NCBI GenBank assembly: GCA_900129675.1
Contig: FSRD01000003.1
Span: 1,116,001 to 1,180,000 of the forward strand
Source of the DNA: Bradyrhizobium erythrophlei
GTDB taxonomy: Bacteria > Pseudomonadota > Alphaproteobacteria > Rhizobiales > Xanthobacteraceae
DNA: 64,000 nt
Direction: 5' to 3'
Within the stretch, counting starts at the first letter, position 1. Every line of letters starts with the position of its first letter. A program made the position numbers and the translations under genes. Positions 43,468 to 52,143 of the stretch are shown here, one piece after another. The notes beneath the pieces were generated by a model. That model saw nothing but the letters and a program-made list of their open reading frames with translations. It did no database searches and had not been told where the DNA came from.

Positions 43468-43758
43468 TCAGCGGATCGCCCGTTCTAATCTCCGCCGACG
43501 GCTAGAGGTGAAAGCAAGAAGTCCCTCCATCAGCAGGGCCGTTTGAAGGGACATGGTAGCAGTTTTAAGGTACGTGGGTTGGTCGAGTGCATGATTGAGC
43601 ATCTTGACCGCTACTTGCCGGTGACTATGCCCGCGCTTCTCTTCCGTTAGCGTGCCAAAGTATGCGGCTGCATCCCCGACCGTTTCGATAATTTGGCCGC
43701 TATTGAGAGTGAGCGGAAACGCAAGCGGCGAGACGATGGTCTCCTGACAACAAAATCT
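43468..43758 (-). pseudogene. Small conserved-looking protein without a usable start codon
   Basis: A minus-strand frame ending at TGA 43468-43470 encodes ETIVSPLAFPLTLNSGQII then ETVGDAAAYFGTLTEEKRG, HRQVAVKMLNHALDQPTYLK and MSLQTALLMEGLLAF. It is strongly protein-like, but no ATG, GTG or TTG occurs in frame before it. An ATG with a good ribosome binding site (MKEILLSGDHR, near 43770) sits in the next frame, so a small indel near 43745 may have separated the start from the body. Confidence 0.5.
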
Positions 43759-44109
43759 CCTTCATCGGGACACTACGTCCGGTTAGGCAAGGAGTTCCGA
43801 AGAAAGGGGCGAGGAGGATGAACTCATGGAGTCGCGTGACGATAGGCCGGTCAGGGGTGGTAACTGTAGGCACCCGGGCACCCGGGGGAGGGAAAAATTT
43901 GCCAAAAAGCATGCTTGGTTTAGCTATTCGCAGGAGCAGGGCGGTGCCGACACGCGTCTGAAACCAATCGATTTTGTCGTGCTTCGCAGTGAAATTGATC
44001 GCAGGGTCGCGGGGGGACCTCAGTAAAGTCATAGCGCGTACGGGGTTGTTCCGATACATCACACACGGAGTCCACCGCCTCATTAGCTTTTTCAGAAAAT
44101 CGGAGTAAA
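43759..44109. other. No gene seen
   Basis: Open frames exist on both strands but lack protein-like composition. A short duplication CACCCGGG occurs at 43871-43886. Confidence 0.4.
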
Positions 44110-44382
44110 TCAGCGCAGCGAGAACACATTCTTCAACTGCACCAAGAATGTCACCAGCCAGGCGCACGCAAACATGCCCGCGAGACCGAGCGCCGTTCTC
44201 CGATCAATCAGAGACAGACTTGTCCACCACCATATCCGGTAAAGCCAAATTCCGGTCGTAGCCACGCCAAGCAAGCAGACCAGCATCTTAAGAAAAGATG
44301 AGTTCGCGACACCTAAGGCGCCGAGCAAAAGCGTTGCTGGAACGAGAAACATCATGCAGGCGGATATCAAAGTCTCGTTCAT
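44110..44382 (-). CDS. Small membrane protein with three or four helices
   Basis: A 90-residue protein, MNETLISACMMFLVPATLLL, followed by FLKMLVCLLGVATTGIWLYR and LGLAGMFACAWLVTFLVQL. It has hydrophobic segments separated by short loops and a conserved-looking WWWTSLSLIDRRTAL turn. No family recognised and no partner gene next to it. Confidence 0.55.
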   Translation of the reverse strand: MNETLISACMMFLVPATLLLGALGVANSSFLKMLVCLLGVATTGIWLYRIWWWTSLSLIDRRTALGLAGMFACAWLVTFLVQLKNVFSLR

Positions 44383-44526
44383 GGGTCCTCAAGAAATCTA
44401 CGAATCGCAGGCTGCATGGGCAGTTTGCAGCAACCAATACCCTTCTGGAAGGGACACCGATGCGCTTGAACATGAGGCTTATCATCTGTCGAATGGCCGC
44501 TTCTGGCGCAAAAAAGCCTAAAGCTT

Positions 44527-44925
44527 CTAAGCAATTCTGGCGGCGTCGGCGATGAGTTCAAAGGAGCGCAGCCGATTTGCGTGATCGTAGACATCAGACA
44601 CGATCATGAGCTCGTCGGCACCTGTTTCCTTAATGAGCGCATCGATGCCCGAACGAATCGTATCGGGCGAGCCAACGATGGAACGTGCGAGCATGCTCAA
44701 GCTGCTCGGATGGTTTAAAGCGGCTGCGGTAGATCTGCAGTGCCGGGATCAGCAGGTAGGGCGCGAAATGCGAGGCGAAGGCATAGGGAAGCCCGAGTTC
44801 AGCCGCCAGCATCGCGCCAAAATTACTAGATCCTAGAATCCACAATGGCACTTCCGTTCCTGCCGCCGGCACGGCCCGGATGCGCTGATTTGGGCCGGCT
44901 GGAGCCAGGAAGGCCTGCTGTCATT
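44527..44925 (-). pseudogene. Luciferase-like (LLM) flavin oxidoreductase, collapsed
   Basis: Two pieces of one LLM-class enzyme lie side by side in different frames: VPLWILGSSNFGAMLAAELG, LPYAFASHFAPYLLIPALQI then YRSRFKPSEQLE (about 44870-44700), and LARSIVGSPDTIRSGIDALI then KETGADELMIVSDVYDHANR and LRSFELIADAA (about 44697-44527). Roughly 120 residues between them are deleted, and the N-terminal third is also missing. No enzyme can be made. Confidence 0.8.
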
Positions 44926-44981
44926 GTCGGAAACTCAATCCGGCTAGTAAGCGCAGTCGAATCGGGTGATGCTCTTGGTTC

Positions 44982-45978
44982 ATGAGAGATGCTTTTAGCC
45001 TGATTTGGTTGGCGCTGATCGGATTGTTCCGATCGCGAGCGTCGCTGCAAGTAGGGATCTTGACGCTTCGTCATCAACTCAATGTGCTGCGACGTAAATC
45101 GCCGCAGCGACTAACCTTCACCAGGATCGACCGTCTGGGATTTGCCGGGTTGTATCGGCTGGCGCCCGGCATGCTGGACGCTTTGAAGATCGTCAGGCCG
45201 GAGACCGTGATCCGCTGGCATCGTGCCGGCTTCCGAGCGTATTGGCGCTGGAAATCAAAACCGCGCAGTGGCCGTCCAAAGACCCCGCTGGAAATCCGTC
45301 AGCTCATTCGCGAGATCAGTCTCGCCAACCCATTGTGGGGCGCACCACGGATTCATGGCGAGCTTCTCAAGCTCGGCATCGATGTCGGACAAACCACCGT
45401 TGCAAAGTATATGGCGAGGGGAAGGCGACCGCCGTCCCAAGGGTGGAAGACATTCCTTCATAATCACGCCGACGGCATCGCGTCGATGGACCTATTCGTG
45501 GTTCCGACAATCTCGTTCCGACTGCTCTACGGGCTGCTGCTACTGCATCACGATCGCCGCCAAATCCTGTGGCTGGGAGTGACTGCGCACCCAACGGCTG
45601 AATGGATTTCGCACCAACTCACCGAGGCCTATGGTTGGAAAGTAGCGCCGCGATACTTCATTCGTGACCGCGACCCCGTCTACGGTGACGTCTTCATCCG
45701 CCGCCTTCGGGCGATGAACATTCGGGATCGGCCAACCGCGCCGCGATTGTGAAAGGGCGATCGGTTCGATCCGGCGGGAATGTCTTGACCACGTTGTCGT
45801 GCTCGGCGAGCGGCATCTCCGCCATCTGCTGCGATCTTACGCGACCTACTACAATGCGACTCGCACGCATCTATCCCTGGAGAAAGATGCACCGGTCTCG
45901 CGCGCCGTCGATCGCGCCGGACACATTCTTTGTCGCCCAATCTTAGGCGGACTCCATCACCGATATGACCGGATTTAA
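44982..45978 (+). pseudogene. DDE integrase-core transposase, related to IS copies A and B, frameshifted
   Basis: From the ATG at 44982 the frame reads RSRASLQVGILTLRHQLNVL, WRWKSKPRSGRPKT, NPLWGAPRIHGELLKLGID, ASMDLFVVPT (first Asp) and YFIRDRDPVYGD (second Asp), then stops at 45752 after PTAPRL. About 15 bases encoding the PWQNG motif before the catalytic Glu are deleted, and the sense resumes in another frame (GSIRRECLDHVVVLGERHL, ATYYNATRTHLSLEKDA) up to TAA 45976-45978. It is a distinct element from copies A and B, and its 3' end is repeated at 29349-29470. Confidence 0.82.
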
Positions 45979-46963
45979 TTTACGACAGGCACAGGCCCTC
46001 GCGGCTGCCCCGGCGCGTGCCGAGACGCTCGCCCGCGAGGCCGCGGAAGCGGCCAGCACGGCCGACGAGACGAAGCAAGCTGCCGCGACGACTGCGCGCG
46101 AGACAGCATCGCTCACAGCGTCGCTGCGCAAGCTGGAATCGCTCAAGACCCGCGCCGACGCCGAGCTCGCGTTCGCCGACAAGGCGCTCGCCGCCGCCAA
46201 GACGGACCAAGCCAGGGCGCGGGCCGAGGAGCAGAAGCAGAAGGCCACCTCCAAGGCCACGGAACTGGGAGCGCAGCTCGACGCCGCCAAGGCCGACGCG
46301 AAGTCGAAGCTCGACGCCGCCGCTGCGGCAAAGGACGCCGCCAAAGCGATTCAGACCAGGAAAGCCGATACCGCCAAGGCGGCGAGCGACGCGAAGCTCG
46401 CGCTCGAGCCGGTTTCGGTCTACATCAGCCGCGCAACGCAGAAGATTTACGTGCGGCGCAACACGCATAAGCCGTGGCCGGATGGGGGCGAGGTGTTCGA
46501 TGCAACCATTGAGGCTCCGGTCACGATCCGCGATCCTGACAGGCGGATCGGCACGCATGTGTTCACGGCGATGGCGCGCAGCGAGGCAGGCCTGCGCTGG
46601 ACCGCGGTCACGATCGACAACGGGGACGACGCCAAGGACGCGCTCGACCGCATCAGCATCCCGCAGGATGTGCTCGATCGCATCGCGCCGACCGCTTTGC
46701 CGCGATCCTCGATCATCGTCTCGGACGAGCCACTGAGCCGCGAGACCAACTATCGCACCGAGTTCGTCGCGGTGTTGAACAACCAGCCGCAGGGCGGCTT
46801 CGTGACGCGCCGGCCTACCGTCGATGTGCCCGTTGCGAGCGCCAACTACTGGGGCAACAACGGCTTCGGCTTCTTTTTCCAGCCCAATTGGAACTCCCAA
46901 CCTGGCAATATACGTCCGCGCGCCGGCCAATACTATCAACGGATGCAACAACGCTGGTGGTAA
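45965..46963 (+). CDS. Transpeptidase-like protein with coiled-coil, 5' end replaced by IS DNA
   Basis: A 332-residue ORF. Residues about 7-145 are an Ala/Lys/Glu-rich coiled coil (AKTDQARARAEEQKQKATSK). Then comes PVSVYISRATQKIYVRRN and TIRDPDRRIGTHVFTAMARS, which resemble L,D-transpeptidase-type domains annotated in Bradyrhizobium. The YkuD catalytic SHGCxR motif is not present, so peptidoglycan cross-linking activity is not supported. The first five codons belong to the IS tail and coding of the original gene begins near 45984, so the signal peptide and true start are gone. Expression from this start is doubtful. Confidence 0.6.
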   Translation: MTGFNLRQAQALAAAPARAETLAREAAEAASTADETKQAAATTARETASLTASLRKLESLKTRADAELAFADKALAAAKTDQARARAEEQKQKATSKATELGAQLDAAKADAKSKLDAAAAAKDAAKAIQTRKADTAKAASDAKLALEPVSVYISRATQKIYVRRNTHKPWPDGGEVFDATIEAPVTIRDPDRRIGTHVFTAMARSEAGLRWTAVTIDNGDDAKDALDRISIPQDVLDRIAPTALPRSSIIVSDEPLSRETNYRTEFVAVLNNQPQGGFVTRRPTVDVPVASANYWGNNGFGFFFQPNWNSQPGNIRPRAGQYYQRMQQRWW

Positions 46964-47141
46964 GCCGCGGCACGCCGCGCGTAGGCCGGTCGCTCAGGGT
47001 CAAACGTGACTGGTCCCGCCGGTCCTACCCACCCCTCGACTTCCGCTATACCCTTAGCGACCGAGATCGCGCGGCGGTGCAATCTGTCGCTTCATTCGCG
47101 AAGGCTTCATCCAAATCGGCCTCCAACCACTCAACGGAAAT

Positions 47142-48275
47142 TTACTGGTTCGCCCGTTCGGCGGCGGCGGTGGCCATGTATTTCGAATAGAAATCAGCAA
47201 CCCGCTCGCGCCACATTCCGACGAACGCGCCCGATGTCAGCTTATCCACCGATTTCCACGCGTGTTTGACGGCCGGAAGGGTATTCCGCCAGATCGCGCG
47301 TTTGCACCATTTTTCGCCTTTCTCCATGCCTTCGCTGGTGGCACACATGGATCTCCAAGCGATGCGATCAGGTTGGCTGATGTGCTCGGCGGCGCCTTCC
47401 CAGCCCTGCTGATGGATCAAGTAAAGATCGTTCAAGTCCGGCTTCCTGTGCGTCACCCACTGGAACAGAATGCCTTCGGTGATGACCTTGTAGGCTGCCG
47501 CAACGGCATTATCGCGGGGATTAAGAATGTCTCCGGAGCCGAATTTGCTGAACTCGTATTTGCTCAGCTGGAACAGCCCGATATACGACCCGGTGCGTTG
47601 CTTGGGGTCGAAACCGGACTCGATCTTGGCGACCGCTTTCATGAAATTGAAATCCAGACCGAAAGCGTCGGACGCGCGCTTGATCTCCTCGATCGGCGTT
47701 CCGACCGGGATGTCCTTGAACGAACGCAAGACGATCGCCGCCGGCTTCTCGGCAGGCGGCAGTTCGGACCAGACATAACAAATGAGATACCGGAAATCCT
47801 GCGGCCCCGTGCTGGAGGCACCGCCGGATGCATCGCACGTTGTCGGCGCCGGTTGGGCGACATCATGGTGGCCCAAGTCCACCGATTCCTGCACAGGCGG
47901 TAAATCGGCCGACAGCGTCTGCGACGGATCGGGCAACGCGGCCACGACGATCGATTCCGGCTTATCCGAGGCCGCCGTCGTGTCGGTGGCCGTCCCCGCC
48001 GCGGGTTCGGCGGCCGTCGCCACTTCGGCGCTAGCGACAGCGGCGTTCGCGACAACGGTGTTAGCGACAACGGCGTTGCCCATTGCGATTGCCTGCGGTT
48101 CATCCGCGAGCCTGGCGGTGGCGGCGAGAGATGCTGCGCGGTCCTCGATTGGCACTGCGCGGGCGTTCTCGGTGCCGGCCGAACCGAAGCCAGCCAGCCA
48201 GCCAACGATCCACCCCGCGAGAACGACCGTTCCGCAAAACGTCGGCGCCACTATCGTAAATCGCCGCGGGTTCAT
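47142..48275 (-). CDS. Secreted or membrane-anchored lytic transglycosylase (SLT domain)
   Basis: A 377-residue protein. MNPRRFTIVAPTFCGTVVL then AGWIVGWLAGFGSAG is a signal anchor. An Ala/Val/Thr-rich linker (AIAMGNAVVANTVVANAAVA) follows to about residue 140. The SLT fold occupies about 190-360: FMKAVAKIESGFDPKQ with the catalytic Glu, GSYIGLFQLSKYEFSKFG, and LYLIHQQGWEGAAEHI. It would cut peptidoglycan glycan strands. The ATG at 48273-48275 is preceded by GGAGG. Convergent with the transpeptidase-like ORF. Confidence 0.85.
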   Translation of the reverse strand: MNPRRFTIVAPTFCGTVVLAGWIVGWLAGFGSAGTENARAVPIEDRAASLAATARLADEPQAIAMGNAVVANTVVANAAVASAEVATAAEPAAGTATDTTAASDKPESIVVAALPDPSQTLSADLPPVQESVDLGHHDVAQPAPTTCDASGGASSTGPQDFRYLICYVWSELPPAEKPAAIVLRSFKDIPVGTPIEEIKRASDAFGLDFNFMKAVAKIESGFDPKQRTGSYIGLFQLSKYEFSKFGSGDILNPRDNAVAAAYKVITEGILFQWVTHRKPDLNDLYLIHQQGWEGAAEHISQPDRIAWRSMCATSEGMEKGEKWCKRAIWRNTLPAVKHAWKSVDKLTSGAFVGMWRERVADFYSKYMATAAAERANQ

Positions 48276-48621
48276 GATGCCGTCGCCTCCATAGGCTCCG
48301 CCGGAGCCGTTTAGAAAAGCCAAGCATGCGAAGGCTCATTCTTGGGATCAATGTGGGTCGCGCAATGGCGCAAACGGCCGCTCGTCAATTTTTCCAAAAC
48401 ATGTTGCCCGATTGCAACGCGTCGATCACAAGCAATTGCGCCCGTCTCAACGGCAACTCCCACCGTAATTGTGAGTACGGTCCAATTTTCGACCCACTGC
48501 GACCAGATTTGAAGGAGAGGCTTGGCGCGCTGGTCGGGATGACGCATCAGGCGTCGCCTTCGCGCATCGTTTCGAAACGATGGAATCGCGCCTATGGGAC
48601 CGGGCGATGTTCGCTAAGGGA
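48276..48621. other. No gene seen
   Basis: Short unsupported frames between the transglycosylase gene and the response-regulator gene. It should contain the transglycosylase promoter, which I cannot pinpoint. Confidence 0.45.
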
Positions 48622-49021
48622 TTACCAGCAATGCAGCGCGCGATTGGGGTGCCTGCCAGCTCTCTTGAGCGGCTCCATCAGTTCCTGAACCGAGAATGGC
48701 TTTGTTAGAAACGCAATGCATCCAGAGTCCAGGGCAGCTTTGCGAACGGCAGGGTCGTCATTCCCGGTCATGTAAATAACCGGCACGGAAACCCCATCAG
48801 CCTTGAGACCCTGCCTCAGCTCGATGCCCGATCCGTCGTTCAGGTTGATGTCGAGAATGACACACCGCCGTTTCGAAATCGGTGTGGTCTTTAAAAGCCT
48901 CAGCAGATGAAAACAGGATGGGCACGTACGCGTGCGCCCGGAGCAGGCGCTGGAGTCCCTCCAATATTCCTGGATCGTCATCGACAACTAAAACAATGTT
49001 CCGGTCTTGCAAAAGCACCAC
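48622..49021 (-). pseudogene. Single-domain response regulator (CheY/FixJ-type receiver), frameshifted
   Basis: From a GTG near 49021 the first frame reads LLQDRNIVLVVDDDPGILEG, then LQRLLRAHAYVPILFSSAEA, covering the acidic pocket. After about 48870 the receiver continues in another frame: RRCVILDINLNDGSGIEL with the phospho-acceptor Asp, VPVIYMTGNDDPAVRKAAL and CIAFLTKPFSVQELMEPL with the conserved Lys. A one-base shift splits the domain. If it is a sequencing error, the gene is a complete stand-alone receiver. Confidence 0.78.
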
Positions 49022-49514
49022 ATCCACCTGGCCTGTTCGCTGACCTGGTCTTAGGCCTGCTAGTTGTTTAGGGATTTCTTGAGCAAAGGCACTACTCAAA
49101 GGAGTCGGCCTATAGGCCGCTTCGGAGATACTTTAAACTTAAAATAGTTGTCGGATTCCGCCAGAATGTTGCTCTGGCAAGCCATCACACGAGACAGGGT
49201 GAGACAGGAGGAGAAAATAGGCCCTGCAAGGCGCGCGGATAGCGCTCTGATGCGTAGCGGCCACTTGGGAAATGACGCATCCAGCAGTCACCGCACAACT
49301 GCGGGCGGGTTTTGAAGGGGCCGGGGGAGGTCGGAAAAAGCGGACCCCAGCGTTTCCCAGCGCGGGGCCGCTCGGAAATCAATAGAAAATCCTTCTACGG
49401 CGTTAAATTTTGGTGAGAAGGCTGTAGCTGTCCGACCTGCGGTCAGTGGCTGCGCGGCTGATGAGGGGTGTCTAGCGACCACTAGCTTCCGAACGAACCA
49501 CCACGGGTAATTCG
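49022..49514. other. Intergenic, no gene seen
   Basis: Divergent promoter space for the response regulator and the cysteine-rich protein. It contains paired motifs GAGACAGG at 49192-49207 similar to those at 9381-9427 and 51609-51790. Confidence 0.45.
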
Positions 49515-49928
49515 ATGAACAAGCTGCTCCTGTCCGCTGTGACATTGCTGATGCTGTGCGCATCTGCATTTGCCGCATCGTCAAAGGTAAAAGCCGTGAC
49601 GTGTGAAGGTGAAGTCGGATCGGCTCACACGCTGACTGTTGGCAATTGTTCCTTTACGGGACCACCGGCAGGCCAAGTCTGGGCAAAATGTAAGGAGGAC
49701 TCCTTGTGCCGCGTGCAGGCCTATGGATGGGACAATGGACAAGGCATTTTCATTATCAACCGCGTCGAGTCTGTGGAGCTACTATCGCAGCCCAAGTCCG
49801 CTCTTACTCCTGAGGAACTGAAAATGGCTCTGGAGTGTCAGAAAGGTAAGCCGTGTTCCTTGACCTGCAATCGGGCTCACGACGCTGGGCGGGATGATTT
49901 GATCCGCAAGGGCGCTTGTGCAGCGTGA
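49515..49928 (+). CDS. Secreted cysteine-rich protein
   Basis: A 137-residue protein with signal peptide MNKLLLSAVTLLMLCASAFA. The mature part contains eight cysteines (VTCEGEVG, VGNCSFTG, KCKEDSLCRVQAYGWDNG, ECQKGKPCSLTCNRAHDAG), suggesting a disulfide-stabilised periplasmic or extracellular protein. VESVELLSQP is a small core strand. No named family is recognised. The ATG at 49515 is the only sensible start. Confidence 0.72.
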   Translation: MNKLLLSAVTLLMLCASAFAASSKVKAVTCEGEVGSAHTLTVGNCSFTGPPAGQVWAKCKEDSLCRVQAYGWDNGQGIFIINRVESVELLSQPKSALTPEELKMALECQKGKPCSLTCNRAHDAGRDDLIRKGACAA

Positions 49929-50019
49929 GGCGGCCCCGTCGCGAGCCATCGACGCCGACCCGAACGCTGGGGCTGCCTTGATCATCGAACGCTCGGTACG
50001 CCTTGGCCCGTTTCCGGCG

Positions 50020-50247
50020 TGGCGCTGGCTCAGTCCCCATGCGCGCCTGCCGAAACTTCGGCCGAATCTTCGCGCCGCGCTGGCCGCAACGTTAAGCGCG
50101 GCTCGATGTCGGAGAGCCGGACATCGTCGGGCCAGCCGTCAGCGTTGGCTTCGACGTGATGGGAGCAGCGGTAGTCACGGCAATAGATCAAGATCTCGCG
50201 CACGCCGGATTCTCGCATTTCGCCGAAGGTGATTTTCTGCGGTCATT
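50020..50247 (-). pseudogene. Zinc-ribbon-like small protein, frameshifted paralogue of 19940-20185
   Basis: Three frames together give the paralogue: PQKITFGEMRESGVREILI then YCRDYRCSHHVEANADGW and DDVRLSDIEPRLT, followed one frame over by CGQRGAKIRPKFRQ. The ATG at 50245-50247 is in yet another frame. At least two small indels have broken it. Confidence 0.65.
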
Positions 50248-50493
50248 GTTTTACTGATCAGCGCGCCTCTGGGCGCTGGTATACGCGCCGTGAACAATCG
50301 GAAAACATCGAGCGCGTTTCGTGGTGTAACCGTGGTGTAAGTATTTTTCAGCACGCGATAACACGCATTGAAATCACTGGGATTTTCCAGCACCACGCAA
50401 CAACATTGGTTTCGCGATTTGTTCCGGCTAAGTCATTGAAACTATTGGCGATCCCAGCAGAACGAACACTATAGCTCAAGTCAAAGAGTTACG

Positions 50494-50727
50494 GTGGCTC
50501 ACCAGCCTAACGGTGCTCATTGTACCGAAAGCGCTATTAAGCGTGTTGGCCCACCTGAAATCATCGAGCGAGACGATGGTCTTTTCGAGATCGGCTCGGG
50601 CGACGATGGGCCTGGCCGTTTCGCTAGTCGCCAGTTTGCCCTGAGGGTTGCGAGCGGCATTGAGCCGAAGGCGCCCCCAGCGCGATTTTTCCGCCTGAGG
50701 GAGTTGCGCCATGCGCGGACCGCCTAA
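50494..50727 (+). CDS. Small protein, 77 residues
   Basis: GTG at 50494 with AAAGAG upstream. The core EIIERDDGLFEIGSGDDGPG then RFASRQFALRVASG is protein-like and, as I recall, typical of a small Bradyrhizobium family of unknown role. The Arg-rich tail is less certain. The start could also be further downstream. Confidence 0.5.
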   Translation: MAHQPNGAHCTESAIKRVGPPEIIERDDGLFEIGSGDDGPGRFASRQFALRVASGIEPKAPPARFFRLRELRHARTA

Positions 50728-52143
50728 AACACGAAGCCCCGCCGCGGCAAACGGCAGGGCCAATCGTGGAAATAGAGCTGGGCAGCTCGAAAGCAACACA
50801 TACGCCGCGCACCGCCCGAGTGCAAGCCAGCGAACTCACAACAACGCAGCGCCCACGCGCTGATCGAACCACCGCGTTCGGTCGGCTGTGGCAACTGCGA
50901 TGGTGGGTCTGCTCGGATGCTCCCGCTGCCATCAGCAAACCACGTCCGGCCGCCGCGAGAATAGCGACAGGTCGAGATCGGCCATGATCCTGTCGCCGGC
51001 GACGCAATAAGCGGCCGTCGATGAATGACCGCAAGGCGCCGCACCTCGAAGCGGCAGTGCTGCCCACGCGCTTCACGATTCAATCGAGCGGGAATCAAAA
51101 TGCGCGGGTTCAGGTGTGCCCATTCCTCCCCGCGCCTTCAGGAGTCCGGCAACCCCGGGAACGGTTGTAAGGCAGGTCGCATCGTCAGCGGGATGACAAC
51201 CCGATCCGGTCGATCTGTGAGACGAGCCGAAGAAATCGTCTCGAGCGGAGGCTCCCTCCACCAGGGCCGACGTGCGGACATGGCGGGGACAACGCCATGC
51301 GGACTTCACGCGCGAGGTCCGAAGGGAAACGAGTACGAGGGGCGCTTGCCCTCTTCCTCGTCAGGAGCTTCAGACTTGGGCGCATCCCCATACTGAAGGC
51401 GGAAAGGGCGGAGCTATGGGTCTGAAAGAGCTATGGGTCTGAAAGGGAGTTGAGACGCCGGATTCCATCGTCATTCAGAGTGGGACGTGGGAGGGTTAAG
51501 TCGACACGAGGCGCCTACCTCTCCCTGATGCTTAAGCCCAGTCCCACTCTATCTGAGCAGCATGGGCATATTCAGCTCTGAGTCAGTGGCGGGTTCTCAG
51601 CGTCGTATCGTGAGACACCGTCCAAAGTCGAAAAAACGACCCGAATTCAATGGTTTGGCTCGCAACCAAATCTCGTGTCTCACCCTTTTCCCACTGAGAC
51701 ACACTAATAAGAACCGAAAAAGCGCTTGGTTGTCCGATAGTTTGGTGCCTGGAGAGAAGAGGTGTTTCACTGTCTCACCCCTGAGACACGAGGCATCGTG
51801 ATCAGAGAGGAGTGGGACGGCTACGCAAGAGTTCGTCGAGCACCACGAAGCACCGAAGCACCACCAACACATCACGATGTTCGTGACGGATAACGTAACG
51901 GATAACGTAACGGATAACGTAACGGAGTCCGTAACGTTCGGTATTAATGGGCGCAAATGCCAAAAGAATTTTGAATGGCCGACACCATGTCTCCGGCATA
52001 AGGGAGACAGACAATGCGCGGCAGCCGTACACGACATGCGCCGGTGGACGAACGCGCCCGCCGTCGGAGCTATCGGCGGCTTAGCGTCATGGCAGCTCCC
52101 AAAAGAATGGCAGGTCCCACTTCCCTGAAGGGAGCGGCCTGGG
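50728..52143. other. 1.4 kb without a recognisable gene; short tandem repeats
   Basis: Long frames occur on both strands in the GC-rich part, but none has family motifs or a good ribosome binding site. Features seen: a 17-base tandem duplication (AGCTATGGGTCTGAAAG, 51412-51445), several GTGAGACA/TGTCTCAC motifs at 51607-51790, and three 12-base units CGGATAACGTAA at 51887-51922. It may be degraded island DNA or a control region. Confidence 0.5.
51887..51922. repeat. Three tandem 12-base units
   Basis: CGGATAACGTAA is repeated exactly three times, then partly as CGGAGTCCGTAACG. The unit is a multiple of three, and on the + strand would encode repeated DNV-T; there is no strong evidence of translation. 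It could be an iteron-like protein-binding array. Confidence 0.75.

Noticed and set aside
45980..46951. Arginine/Leu-rich minus-strand frame opposite the coiled-coil transpeptidase-like ORF
   Set aside because: The coiled-coil repeat on the + strand creates long open antisense frames; no motif or start supports it.
51887..51922. Three exact 12-base repeats considered as a CRISPR array
   Set aside because: There are no spacers, units are too short, and there are no cas genes.
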